DNA of 64,000 bases from Bdellovibrionales bacterium (GTDB lineage Bacteria > Bdellovibrionota > Bdellovibrionia > Bdellovibrionales > UBA1609): positions 62,001-126,000 of the forward strand of contig JAHDFM010000003.1 in NCBI GenBank assembly GCA_020628165.1, in the 5' to 3' direction. A model generated the notes under the pieces. The model made no database searches. It saw nothing but the letters and a program-made list of their open reading frames with translations, and had not been told where the DNA came from. A program made the translations under genes and the position numbers. Position 1 is the first letter of the stretch, and each line of letters starts with the position of its first letter. Of the stretch, positions 26,005-34,596 are shown one piece after another.

Positions 26005-27777
26005 GTGAGTTTAAAAGCAAGATGGTTTACGATTGCCGTTGTGTTGATCGGTGCTTTCATTAGCATCTATCCCAACCTCGTAGATCTAGAAAAACAAGTT
26101 GAGAAAACATCCATTACAGATGCTGGCGAAAAGGTGACTGAAACAGTCATGGAAAAAAAGCACTGGTGGCCAACAACTAATAAGATTAACTACGGCCTTG
26201 ATATTCAAGGTGGGTTGCACTTGGTTCTTGGTGTTGACGTTGAAGAGGTCATCATCGAGAAAACTAAGAGGCTAGCTAGAAGTGTGACCACTGACCTAAG
26301 TGAAAAAGGTCATGGACATATCAATGTCTCAATAGACCCAGAAAATAAATTACTCATGAACTTCAACACATCAAAGCCTGATGATGAATCAAAAGTTGCA
26401 GGCTTCATCAATGAGTTTTACCCAGCTACATTGCAGGTCATTGACAATGTTCCTGGCAAAACAGTGGTTCAGTACTATCAAACCAAAGCAGATGAGTATA
26501 AAAAGCAAGTGGTCGACCAAGCTATTGAAGTTATCCGTAACCGTATTGACCAAACGGGAACCAAAGAGCCAAGCATCACTGCACAAGGCTCTGAAAGAAT
26601 CCTAGTTCAGTTGCCTGGTTTTGATGATTCTACCAAAGCAAAAAACTTGATCAACAAAACAGCGAAACTGAACTTCCGAGTTATTTCTGACAAAGTTCAA
26701 GGGGAAGCCTTGTTCAATTTGATCAAAAAAGGGGAGCAAGAAGGTAACATCAAATTAAGTGTTAAGGATGATGAAGCCACTGGCCAGTACACTTACACTA
26801 AGTACATAAAACGATTGAACGAGCAGCTTGAAAAAGAACTTCCAAAAGACACTCGTCTTGTGTTTGAAAAACTGGACGGTGCTAAAAATATTTTAGCAGG
26901 TAAGCGTCCTTACCTCATTGAAACCAGCTCCAGCCTTACGGGTGACTTGCTAGAAGATGCCAACGTCGGTGCTGACCAATACGGTAAGCCAGAGGTGAAC
27001 TTCCGCTTTACGGTGGAAGGGCGTAGAAAGTTTGCTGACCTTTCAGAAAAAGCCATCGGTGGTCAACTTGCTATCGTTCTCGATGATGTTGTTAAATCAG
27101 CTCCATCAGTGAGCGAAAGAATTGACAGTGACTCCGCTCGAATCACCCTCGGTGGTGGCGGCAACTACGAAGACACTTACGATGAGGCACAGCTCATTAC
27201 TATGGCTTTAAGAGCTGGTGCTTTGCCAGCCGCTTTAGAGCAGCTCGAGGAAAGAACGGTGGGCTCATCTCTCGGTGAAGATTCTATTCGTAAAGGTAAA
27301 ATGGCTGGGATAGTTGGTTTGGTTCTAGTTCTTATCTTTATGGTGATCTACTACCGCAAGCTCGGTGTGGTTGCATGTGTGTCTCTTGTGTTCAACATTC
27401 TTTTAATTCTTGCTATCTTGACCATGTTAGGGGCAACGCTCACACTTCCTGGTGTTGCTGGTATCATCTTAACAATTGGTATGGCGGTGGATGCTAACGT
27501 GATCATCTTTGAACGTATTAAAGAAGAGCTTAATAAAGGGTCGGGTCTTGCCTTGTCGGTAAAGAACGGTTTTGATTTTGCTCTTTCTGCAATTTTAGAC
27601 GCCAACATCACAACAGCGGCAGTGTGTGTGGTTCTTATGTACTTTGGTACTGGGCCAATTCGAGGATTTGCTGTGACGTTGCTCGCAGGGATTGTCACTT
27701 CCATGTTCACATCCATCTTTGTTTCCAGAACAATCATCGATTGGGCTATTGTAAAACGCGGACTTAAAAGTATTTAG
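26005..27777 (+). CDS. secD: Protein translocase subunit SecD
   Basis: I place the start at GTG 26005, nine bases after AAAGGGG, rather than at an in-frame ATG inside yajC. The product is then 590 residues. It has one N-terminal membrane helix, a large periplasmic part with DIQGGLHLVLGVDVEE, and five C-terminal helices containing GMAVDANVIIFERIKEE, the proton-relay segment. SecD with SecF uses the proton gradient to complete protein export. It is followed by secF after 12 bases. Confidence 0.95.
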   Translation: MSLKARWFTIAVVLIGAFISIYPNLVDLEKQVEKTSITDAGEKVTETVMEKKHWWPTTNKINYGLDIQGGLHLVLGVDVEEVIIEKTKRLARSVTTDLSEKGHGHINVSIDPENKLLMNFNTSKPDDESKVAGFINEFYPATLQVIDNVPGKTVVQYYQTKADEYKKQVVDQAIEVIRNRIDQTGTKEPSITAQGSERILVQLPGFDDSTKAKNLINKTAKLNFRVISDKVQGEALFNLIKKGEQEGNIKLSVKDDEATGQYTYTKYIKRLNEQLEKELPKDTRLVFEKLDGAKNILAGKRPYLIETSSSLTGDLLEDANVGADQYGKPEVNFRFTVEGRRKFADLSEKAIGGQLAIVLDDVVKSAPSVSERIDSDSARITLGGGGNYEDTYDEAQLITMALRAGALPAALEQLEERTVGSSLGEDSIRKGKMAGIVGLVLVLIFMVIYYRKLGVVACVSLVFNILLILAILTMLGATLTLPGVAGIILTIGMAVDANVIIFERIKEELNKGSGLALSVKNGFDFALSAILDANITTAAVCVVLMYFGTGPIRGFAVTLLAGIVTSMFTSIFVSRTIIDWAIVKRGLKSI

Positions 27778-27789
27778 GAACTAATAATT

Positions 27790-28761
27790 ATGGCAAAAAA
27801 TAATACAACTCAAAATAGTAAAATGATTAAACCGTCAGGTCGCTTCAATTTTAACTTCATGGACTATGCAAAACCAGTCGGTCTTGTTGCTTCATTGGTA
27901 GTTATTGGTTTTCTAGCGATCATTTTTTCAAAAGGGTTTGAATACGGTATTGACTTCGCTGGTGGAATTGAAATGCAATTGCAATTTGATAAACCGGTAG
28001 AGGTTGCAAAAGTAAGGTCTTTCACGACGGATCTTGGGTACGCAGGAGCCACTGTTCAGTCTTTTGGTGACGAGAACGAGTTTTTGATTCGTTTAAAATC
28101 TGAGATCGGCAAAACTGAAAAAGAAACAAACACATTGATCAATCAAAAAGTGAGCAAAATCACTGAAGGGCTGCCAGGCTTCTTTGCAGGGCTCAAACCT
28201 GCAGTGAGGAGTGTGAGCAGTGTTGGACCACAGATTGGTGACGAGCTCAAGAAGAATGGCTTACTAGCAATTTTATACAGTTTACTTATGATTCTAGTGT
28301 ACGTTGGCTTGCGTTTTGATTACAAATACGCACCAGGTGCTGTGTTTTGCTTGTTTCACGATGCTGTGATCACTCTTGGTATTTACTCTTTGTTTGCTCG
28401 CGAGGTGAACGTGCAAACCATGGCTGCAATTCTCACCATCATTGGTTACTCATTGAACGACACCATTGTGACTTTTGATAGAATCAGAGAAAACAGCGAA
28501 AAATACAAAAGAGCAAACTTCAAAAACCTTATCAACGTGTCTATTAATGATGTGCTATCAAGAACGATGCTAACATCAGTCACAACTCTTTTAGCTGTGG
28601 CAGCGATGTACTTTCTTGCTGGTGGCGTGATCAGAGACTTTGCCTTCACTCTTGCTATTGGTGTGGTTGTCGGTACATTCTCGTCGATTTACATTGCATC
28701 ACCGCTGGTTTTATTTGCAGATCATATTCAAAATAAAAGAGACGAAGCCGCGAAGGCTTAA
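27790..28761 (+). CDS. secF: Protein translocase subunit SecF
   Basis: This 323-residue protein has a first helix at about 28-48, GIDFAGGIEMQLQF in the periplasmic domain, and a C-terminal helix bundle with GYSLNDTIVTFDRIRENSE, the counterpart of the SecD relay motif. It is the last gene of the queA-tgt-yajC-secDF cluster. A clear rho-independent terminator follows the stop. Confidence 0.95.
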   Translation: MAKNNTTQNSKMIKPSGRFNFNFMDYAKPVGLVASLVVIGFLAIIFSKGFEYGIDFAGGIEMQLQFDKPVEVAKVRSFTTDLGYAGATVQSFGDENEFLIRLKSEIGKTEKETNTLINQKVSKITEGLPGFFAGLKPAVRSVSSVGPQIGDELKKNGLLAILYSLLMILVYVGLRFDYKYAPGAVFCLFHDAVITLGIYSLFAREVNVQTMAAILTIIGYSLNDTIVTFDRIRENSEKYKRANFKNLINVSINDVLSRTMLTSVTTLLAVAAMYFLAGGVIRDFAFTLAIGVVVGTFSSIYIASPLVLFADHIQNKRDEAAKA

Positions 28762-28768
28762 GCTTGAA

Positions 28769-28796
28769 AAAGCCACCATAGGGTGGCTTTTTTTTT
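28769..28796 (+). terminator. Rho-independent terminator after secF
   Basis: A perfect 9-bp stem (AAAGCCACC / GGTGGCTTT) with a 4-base loop runs into a T run at 28788-28796. It ends the yajC-secDF transcript and lies just upstream of recJ. Confidence 0.9.
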
Positions 28797-28829
28797 GTAC
28801 GACATCAGATTATTAGTAGGGAGGGGCCC

Positions 28830-30563
28830 ATTATTCAGCATCAGAGTGTTTGGCAGCAAAGAAACGAAAATCCGGCAAAAATCCCTAAGTCTCCTTACAA
28901 TATGCCGCAATTGATTTGGCGATTGTTGATCTCTAAAGGCATCACAGAAAAAAGTGACATCGATGATTTGGTCAATCCAAGTCTCAATGATTTGTCTCAT
29001 CCTTATGTCATTGATGGTATGAAAGTCGCTTGTGAGCGTTTTTTTCAAGCTTTGCAACAAAAAGAAAAGATCTGCATTTATGGAGACTTTGATCTCGATG
29101 GCAGCTCAGGGGTGGCCTTGTTGTATCAAGGTCTCACTGGACTTGGTTTTGAAGATTTAGTTTTGTATCAACCGAAGCGTCTTTCAGAAGGTTATGGTTT
29201 TCATGCCAATGTGGTTGAAAAACTTAAAAAAGATGGAGTCAGTTTAATAATCACTGTGGATGTGGGGATTACTGCCGTAGAAGCCGTTGCAAAAGCCAAC
29301 TCCCTTGGCATTGATGTGGTGATCACAGATCATCACTTACCCAAAGAAGAATTCCCAGAAAGTCTTGCCATTCTTAACCCCAATAAAGGGAGTTGTCCTT
29401 CAGGTCTTGGTCATTTGTGTGGTTGCGGTGTGGGTTTTTATTTTATCATGGGTTTAAAGATTCTCTTGGAAGAGCAAGGAATAAAACATAGCTTAAATTT
29501 AAAGTCTTTGCTCGACCTTTTCACCATTGGAACTCTCACAGATATGGTGCCGTTGATCAAAGAAAATAGGTCACTTGTAAAATACGGCATGCGCGAGCTT
29601 AAAGAAACCAAGCACCCAGGCTTAAAGTACCTTTTGAAAGAGTTAAAATTATTAGAAAAGCCAAGTTTAACCAGCCAAGACATTGCCATACGTTTTGCTC
29701 CTAAGCTCAATGCTTTAAGTCGCCTTGAAAAAGGCATTTTGCCATTAGATGTATTTATCGAAGAAGAAGAGGCTAAAGCAAAGTCGTTGATTCAAGAAGT
29801 GATTGATAACAATGAAATGCGAGTTCGCTTACAGAAAGAAGCATGTGAAAGTGCAAAAGAGCTGTCGGTCAGTTTTAGTGATAAAAACTTTATCTGTATT
29901 GCCAGTGAAGATTATCACAAAGGAGTGGTCGGTCTTGTTGCGACAAGATTAACTGGTGACTTTAACAAGTGTTCTTTTGTGGGGTCGATCAAAGAGGGAG
30001 TTATCACGGGCAGTGCACGTGTGCCTAAGAACACTGATTTCAATTTGGTTGAGGCCTTAGAAAGTTGCAGCGACAGCTTGATGGAGTTTGGTGGTCATGC
30101 ACAAGCGGCTGGGTTTAAATTATCACAAGACAAATTGCCTGAGATGATTGAACAGCTGAATGAGCATTTTAGCGCTGAGCTTATAAAAGAAAAAGGCAGT
30201 GCTGCTAAAAAGCAATTTTACAACGTGAAGGCCAGTTTAACTGAGTTCAATGCCGATGTGTTAAAGTGGATGAATCGTTTGCAGCCTTTTGGAGTTGGGT
30301 TTGAAGAGCCCATTTTTCTTATTGATGATATCTATTTACAACAAGTTAAAGAAATGCGAGGTGGGCACTTGCGGTTGACGGTGGCCAGCTTAGTGCATAA
30401 AAAGGCCATGACTGCAGTGTGGTTCAGCCCTGAGGTCTCTTTTGATGAGGTCAGTGCTCAGATCAATCAGCCCATAAAAATGCTTGTTGAAGCTCAGGGC
30501 AATTACTTTGCTGGTCGTGAAACATTGCAGTTGCTAGTGAAGGAGTTTGCACTGAATGCCTAA
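28830..30563 (+). CDS. recJ: Single-stranded-DNA-specific exonuclease RecJ, possible AUU start
   Basis: The first in-frame ATG is at 28902, but it has no ribosome site. The open, protein-like frame continues upstream (VWQQRNENPAKIPKSPYN). It reaches ATT codons at 28830 and 28833, immediately after a strong GGGAGGGG site, so translation probably starts at AUU (577 residues); 28902 gives 553. Motifs are typical of RecJ: IYGDFDLDGSSG, TVDVGI, VVITDHHLP, a Cys-rich segment around LCGCGVG, and the DHHA1 motif FGGHAQAAGF. RecJ degrades single strands 5' to 3' in recombination and mismatch repair. Its end overlaps queC by 8 bases. Confidence 0.9.
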   Translation: MIQHQSVWQQRNENPAKIPKSPYNMPQLIWRLLISKGITEKSDIDDLVNPSLNDLSHPYVIDGMKVACERFFQALQQKEKICIYGDFDLDGSSGVALLYQGLTGLGFEDLVLYQPKRLSEGYGFHANVVEKLKKDGVSLIITVDVGITAVEAVAKANSLGIDVVITDHHLPKEEFPESLAILNPNKGSCPSGLGHLCGCGVGFYFIMGLKILLEEQGIKHSLNLKSLLDLFTIGTLTDMVPLIKENRSLVKYGMRELKETKHPGLKYLLKELKLLEKPSLTSQDIAIRFAPKLNALSRLEKGILPLDVFIEEEEAKAKSLIQEVIDNNEMRVRLQKEACESAKELSVSFSDKNFICIASEDYHKGVVGLVATRLTGDFNKCSFVGSIKEGVITGSARVPKNTDFNLVEALESCSDSLMEFGGHAQAAGFKLSQDKLPEMIEQLNEHFSAELIKEKGSAAKKQFYNVKASLTEFNADVLKWMNRLQPFGVGFEEPIFLIDDIYLQQVKEMRGGHLRLTVASLVHKKAMTAVWFSPEVSFDEVSAQINQPIKMLVEAQGNYFAGRETLQLLVKEFALNA

Positions 30564-31209
30564 ACAAAAATCGATCGTGTTGTTGTCTGCGGGTCTTGAT
30601 TCGACCGTGAATTTTTATGAAAGCATTCAAACTTTCAACACTGTCTTAGCCCTTACTTTTGATTACGGTCAACGAGCGGCTCCCAATGAAATTGCTACAG
30701 CAAAAAAAATATGTGAACTATATGGTGTCCATCATCAAGTCATTCAACTGCCATGGTTGCAAGAGGTTTCAAAAAGTTCTTCTTTAACTAATTCTGAAAA
30801 AGAGATTCCGACAGACTCAGTGAACATAACGTCACTGGCAGCTTCCAATGAATCGGCAAAGTCGGTGTGGGTGAGCAATCGCAATGGTTTGTTTTTAAAC
30901 ATTGCAGCTTGCTTTGCTGAGCAGCTTGCCGCCGATAAAATCATCGTAGGCTTTAACAAAGAAGAGGCGGCCACCTTTCCAGATAACTCTGCCGACTTTA
31001 TCACAGCGGCCAATCGGGCTTTGTCTTACTCCACTCAAAACAAAGTACAAGTAGAGTCATTCACCATTGCTATGAATAAGAAACAAATCGTTCAGCATGG
31101 TCGTAGTTTAGGTGCTGACTTTGACTTAATGTGGCCTTGCTATTTTTCCGGAGAAACAATCTGCGGCCAATGTGAGTCCTGCAAACGCTTTCTAGCAGCC
31201 CTAACCTGA
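30556..31209 (+). CDS. queC: 7-cyano-7-deazaguanine (preQ0) synthase
   Basis: This 217-residue ATP-dependent enzyme makes preQ0, the precursor of queuosine. It has the PP-loop motif LLSAGLDST (Ala instead of the more common second Gly), VSNRNGLFLNIAACFAE, and a C-terminal zinc site C-x8-C-x2-C-x2-C (WPCYFSGETICGQCESCK). It is translationally coupled to recJ. With tgt and queA it shows that the organism makes queuosine. Confidence 0.94.
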   Translation: MPKQKSIVLLSAGLDSTVNFYESIQTFNTVLALTFDYGQRAAPNEIATAKKICELYGVHHQVIQLPWLQEVSKSSSLTNSEKEIPTDSVNITSLAASNESAKSVWVSNRNGLFLNIAACFAEQLAADKIIVGFNKEEAATFPDNSADFITAANRALSYSTQNKVQVESFTIAMNKKQIVQHGRSLGADFDLMWPCYFSGETICGQCESCKRFLAALT

Positions 31210-31525
31210 ACGGAATACTATGGTCTTGAGTAAACACCGTTACCCTGAGAAAAGTGCAGTGCTCAGTGCAAACTAAGCCTCACCATCACTCATTAACAAA
31301 CCCATAGAACTACATACAGTAAGCAAGTCATTGATTTCCTTTTGTTTTATATACTTTTGCTGAGGCTTTTTAGTCTTTTTACCAGTCCTAGTGTTTATAT
31401 TATTTATGTATTTACATATTTTCACACTCGGTACATTGCTTATTTGTAGTGTGTTATAAAAGCTTATTATGAAGTAGTAATTCAAGACACTGATTGCTCT
31501 TAAACTTATCTTATGAAGGTAAACT
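31210..31525 (+). other. Intergenic region with dispersed repeat
   Basis: These 316 bases hold a copy of the dispersed repeat (31237-31271) and otherwise AT-rich sequence. A 70-residue minus-strand frame (31273-31485) is present but has no family match and is probably chance. No terminator was recognised after queC. Confidence 0.5.
31237..31271 (+). repeat. Dispersed short repeat, copy E
   Basis: The copy reads GTTACCCTGAGAAAAGTGCA and then GTGCAAAC. It is a diverged member of the repeat family whose best copies are near 19.4 and 51.4 kb. Confidence 0.4.
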
Positions 31526-32182
31526 ATGTTGCGTGTATTTATATTAATGGTCAGTTTAGTAGGTCACATTGTTCTTGCAGGTGATGATTTTTCACACTTT
31601 CCAAAGCTGAAATGTGATCAAGCAATTAGTTCAAGCCTTGCTCCTCACACAATTTATTTAAGTGGTTATCAAACTGCTTTGGGTGATATTTTACAGCCTT
31701 ATGCAGAGTCTTTCACATTTGACAATGTTAATAGTACATTCGACGAAGAGAAACTAGAAGCTCACACCCAAAGTTACAATAGAATCATTGGATATCTCAA
31801 CTTCATGAAACAACCTATGGGTCTGCAGGAAGAGTTAATCGCCATGTACGACGAGGCTTTAGAGGAAAAGCCAGATTTAACAGATTTTGAAAAATCATTT
31901 GTTCGTCAATATCATGAGGCAATTCTTCACCTTAAGCAGTTAAGTCAAAATATAGATTCAATAATTGGTCAGTTATCTAATTACCACACATTGCTGCATG
32001 GTTATGCGAGTGCGTATATACAGCATGATGGGGATGAAGAATTGATGGCAAGTGATATTGGTGCTGAAAGATATGCTCAAATGATTGCTATCGATAATGA
32101 TATTCCTTTCTACTTATTAGATCAGATAACTCAAGGTAAGTACGATTATGAAAGGTCGCCTTTTATAATCAGTGCTGAATAA
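31526..32182 (+). CDS. Exported protein, unknown
   Basis: This 218-residue protein has a signal peptide (MLRVFILMVSLVGHIVLA). The mature part is acidic and largely helical, with one Cys. No family is recognised. An AAGGT site lies just before the ATG. It stands between queC and the DUF366 gene and may be transcribed alone. Confidence 0.7.
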   Translation: MLRVFILMVSLVGHIVLAGDDFSHFPKLKCDQAISSSLAPHTIYLSGYQTALGDILQPYAESFTFDNVNSTFDEEKLEAHTQSYNRIIGYLNFMKQPMGLQEELIAMYDEALEEKPDLTDFEKSFVRQYHEAILHLKQLSQNIDSIIGQLSNYHTLLHGYASAYIQHDGDEELMASDIGAERYAQMIAIDNDIPFYLLDQITQGKYDYERSPFIISAE

Positions 32183-32260
32183 AACCGATGTTAATAGATT
32201 TTAAATTTTCAATGAATTGATAGGTCAATGATTTAACTATTGTTATCTTAGGTTATAAGA

Positions 32261-32830
32261 ATGAAGAGTTTATTTGTTAAAAGCAAAATTAAATATGATG
32301 GGTCGCAGTTGCACTCACTTTACTCCTATCTCGAGCATAAAGTTCTGGGCGACTCCATTTTATCTTGGGTGGGGCCATGTGATGTTACTTTTGATCACAT
32401 GGTCGATGGTGAAGACCTTTTACAAAAGGCATCGATCAAAGCAGAGTCGATGCTTCATTTCATTATTGAAGTGTTTGATCTCAATTTGTTTTCTGGTGTT
32501 TGTATGCAGAGACTTTTTGCAGAAAAGCTCATTAGCTACATTCGGCATCAGTCAAAAAACAAAGAGCTTGCAAGTCAGCTAGTTCGCTGCGGTGACGATA
32601 TTTATTGTGGTGATGGAAAGCTTAACATTAGCATCGCCACTGTTAGCCCGAGTTCTGTTATGATTCATTTTGCTGTCAATGTGGACGGGATTGGAGCTCC
32701 TGTAAAAGTGGTGTCTCTTAATGAATTTGGGTTAGAGCCCAAAGAAACAGCTCTCGCATTGATGGAGCTGTTTGTGCAAGAATTTGAACATATGAAAAGG
32801 GCCACTCAGAAAGTGAAGTGGGTTAAGTAA
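32261..32830 (+). CDS. DUF366 family protein
   Basis: This 189-residue cytoplasmic protein matches the DUF366 family over its full length. It has a start MKSLFVKSKIKYDGSQL, WVGPCDVTFDHMVDGEDLL, a central RLFAEKLISYI, and a C-terminal SIATVSPSSVMIHFAVNV segment. The family is known from archaea and scattered bacteria; no function is established that I can name. Closeness to queC is noted but no link is shown. It is convergent with the Nfu gene. Confidence 0.75.
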   Translation: MKSLFVKSKIKYDGSQLHSLYSYLEHKVLGDSILSWVGPCDVTFDHMVDGEDLLQKASIKAESMLHFIIEVFDLNLFSGVCMQRLFAEKLISYIRHQSKNKELASQLVRCGDDIYCGDGKLNISIATVSPSSVMIHFAVNVDGIGAPVKVVSLNEFGLEPKETALALMELFVQEFEHMKRATQKVKWVK

Positions 32831-32843
32831 ATAACTTAATTAT

Positions 32844-33434
32844 TCAAACCGATGTGACTTCTTTCACTTCAGGAATGATTTCTTGAATGCGTGATTCGAT
32901 GCCCATCTTTAACGTCGCCGTTGAGCTTGGGCAGCCATCGCAGGCGCCGGTCATGTTGATTTGTAACAGGCCCGTGCCTTCGTTAAAATTATTGAAAGTC
33001 ACATCGCCTCCGTCCATTGCTACAAAGGGGCGGATTTCTTGATCGAGAAAGTTTTTGATTTTTACAATCAGCTCAGTGTCGCTGTCTTCAATCTTGTGTT
33101 TCATGCCGGAGTGGCTTTCTTGGCTGACGTCCACTTCTTCTGCAAAGATGGGAAGGCCGTCTTCAATATGTTCTTTCAATAGGTTCGCCAAGGGCTCAGC
33201 AATCATGCTCCACTCAACCCAATCTTGTTTGTTGATAGTGACAAAGTTTTCACCAATAAATACTGAATTCACCCATGGGAAGCCAAAAATTTTATTAGCT
33301 AAAGGGGAACGACTGCTTTTGACCGGGTCATCAAAGTTGACGTTTTCATCAGATATTTTCTCATTAAAAATGAACTTGTACGAGTCTGGGTTGGGAGTTG
33401 CTTCTGGAGTGACTGAAATATTTTTATTTTCCAT
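32844..33434 (-). CDS. NifU/Nfu-type iron-sulfur cluster carrier
   Basis: This 196-residue protein has an N-terminal Nfu_N domain (about 8-95: TPNPDSYKFIFN, then GFPWVNSVFIGENFVTI) and a C-terminal NifU domain (about 120-196) with the cluster-binding CxxC in GACDGCPSSTATLKMGIE. This two-domain form resembles mitochondrial NFU1 and bacterial carriers that deliver 4Fe-4S clusters to enzymes such as lipoyl synthase. The gene stands alone on the minus strand. Confidence 0.9.
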   Translation of the reverse strand: MENKNISVTPEATPNPDSYKFIFNEKISDENVNFDDPVKSSRSPLANKIFGFPWVNSVFIGENFVTINKQDWVEWSMIAEPLANLLKEHIEDGLPIFAEEVDVSQESHSGMKHKIEDSDTELIVKIKNFLDQEIRPFVAMDGGDVTFNNFNEGTGLLQINMTGACDGCPSSTATLKMGIESRIQEIIPEVKEVTSV

Positions 33435-33694
33435 AATTAATTCCTGCTTTGCTAACTTTTAAAGAGCATTATCATTATTATGATTCTGTTGCCAATAGGA
33501 ATTTACTCTGTTTGTTGGTCGTTGGGTGGACCCTTTTGAATTCTGTTAAATGAGCGTTAATTTTATAGTTTTGAGGGGAGAGAAGGTTTGTCACCGCCTG
33601 CGAAATTGGGTATATCTGCTGTTAAATGACGAAAAATATACTGCAGGCAAAGCCTGAGCTAAAGCTTGTAAGTTAACGATATGTTTAGGTTTAT

Positions 33695-34579
33695 ATGACA
33701 CCTCGAGTGAGAGAGATTTTAGAGTGGTACAATGGCGAGCCCTTAGGCGTTGTCACAAACATGGCAAGAATGCTCAATGCTGGTTTTCTAGGGGGTAGTG
33801 GCAAGCTAGCCTTTTTGTCTGAATCGATGGTCTCTCAGCAAGCATCTTTCAAAACATATTCAACCAACAAAAATTATCATGATCCCGTTCAAAGATACAA
33901 ACTTGCCTGTGAGCTTGGAGCCAACGCTTATATTGCACCATTGGGCACTCTTCAGTCTCAAGCGAGAGATTTTGCCGGCGAAGTTCCTCTCATTGTTGAA
34001 ATGAATCAATTGTCAGTAGAAGGACGTTATCAAGAGCTAGTTTCGTTTTCATCAGTTAAGGATACTGGGTGTGTGGCTATACAGCTTAATTTAGATATTT
34101 TTGAATACAAGAATGACTTATCCTTAGTTTCTCAAGTGATTAGTGAAGCCAAGAGCCAAGGCGTGCCCACTCTGGTGCGTGGTGTGTTAGTTAAATCAGA
34201 TGTCATAGCTGGTTTAGATATGTTTGCTGATTTTGCCCACACAGTTTGTGAGCTTGGCGCTCATATCATATCTTTGCCATACCCAGAGTTAGAGTTTTCA
34301 AGTGAGGCCAAGCAAAAACAGTACCGACAGCTACAAGTGAAAGTGAATAAAGATTTCGACCGCATCAAACATTTGGCGGAGAGCGCTTTCAATGGAAAGC
34401 GACTTATTGTGTTTCAATTTCAAGCACACACATCAGTTAATGATCAAAGTCATTGTTGGAAAGAGATTGCCCGCGGTGGTGGATTTGGTACTATGTTGAA
34501 CTCAGAGTTTTGGTATCAATTAGCCGCCGAAGAGGCTTCGGCAAAAGCCAAGGAATTAATGAGTTTATTTAAGTTTTAA
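33695..34579 (+). CDS. Class I FbaB-like aldolase homologue lacking catalytic residues
   Basis: This 294-residue protein follows the FbaB/DhnA class I fructose-bisphosphate aldolase pattern. It has TNMARMLNAGFLGGSG, a DPVQRYKLACELGAN segment, PLGTLQSQAR, IPL-like VPLIVEMNQ and a late GGGFGTMLNSEFW. In FbaB the Schiff-base Lys lies in a GADIVK motif; here the position reads GAHIIS. The Asp of the VDQG motif is also absent (LSESM). The protein is therefore probably not an aldolase of the usual mechanism and may be regulatory. lysS follows 17 bases downstream, so they may share a transcript. Confidence 0.65.
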   Translation: MTPRVREILEWYNGEPLGVVTNMARMLNAGFLGGSGKLAFLSESMVSQQASFKTYSTNKNYHDPVQRYKLACELGANAYIAPLGTLQSQARDFAGEVPLIVEMNQLSVEGRYQELVSFSSVKDTGCVAIQLNLDIFEYKNDLSLVSQVISEAKSQGVPTLVRGVLVKSDVIAGLDMFADFAHTVCELGAHIISLPYPELEFSSEAKQKQYRQLQVKVNKDFDRIKHLAESAFNGKRLIVFQFQAHTSVNDQSHCWKEIARGGGFGTMLNSEFWYQLAAEEASAKAKELMSLFKF

Positions 34580-34596
34580 AACTAAGGATAAAAAAA

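Noticed and set aside
26041-28761. Horizontal transfer of the queA-secDF region
   Set aside because: The gene order is the one widely conserved in bacteria and the motifs are ordinary. No sign of transfer.
31273-31485. 70-residue minus-strand open frame between queC and the exported protein gene
   Set aside because: No domain, no convincing ribosome site, AT-driven composition and overlap with the edge of a dispersed repeat. Likely chance.
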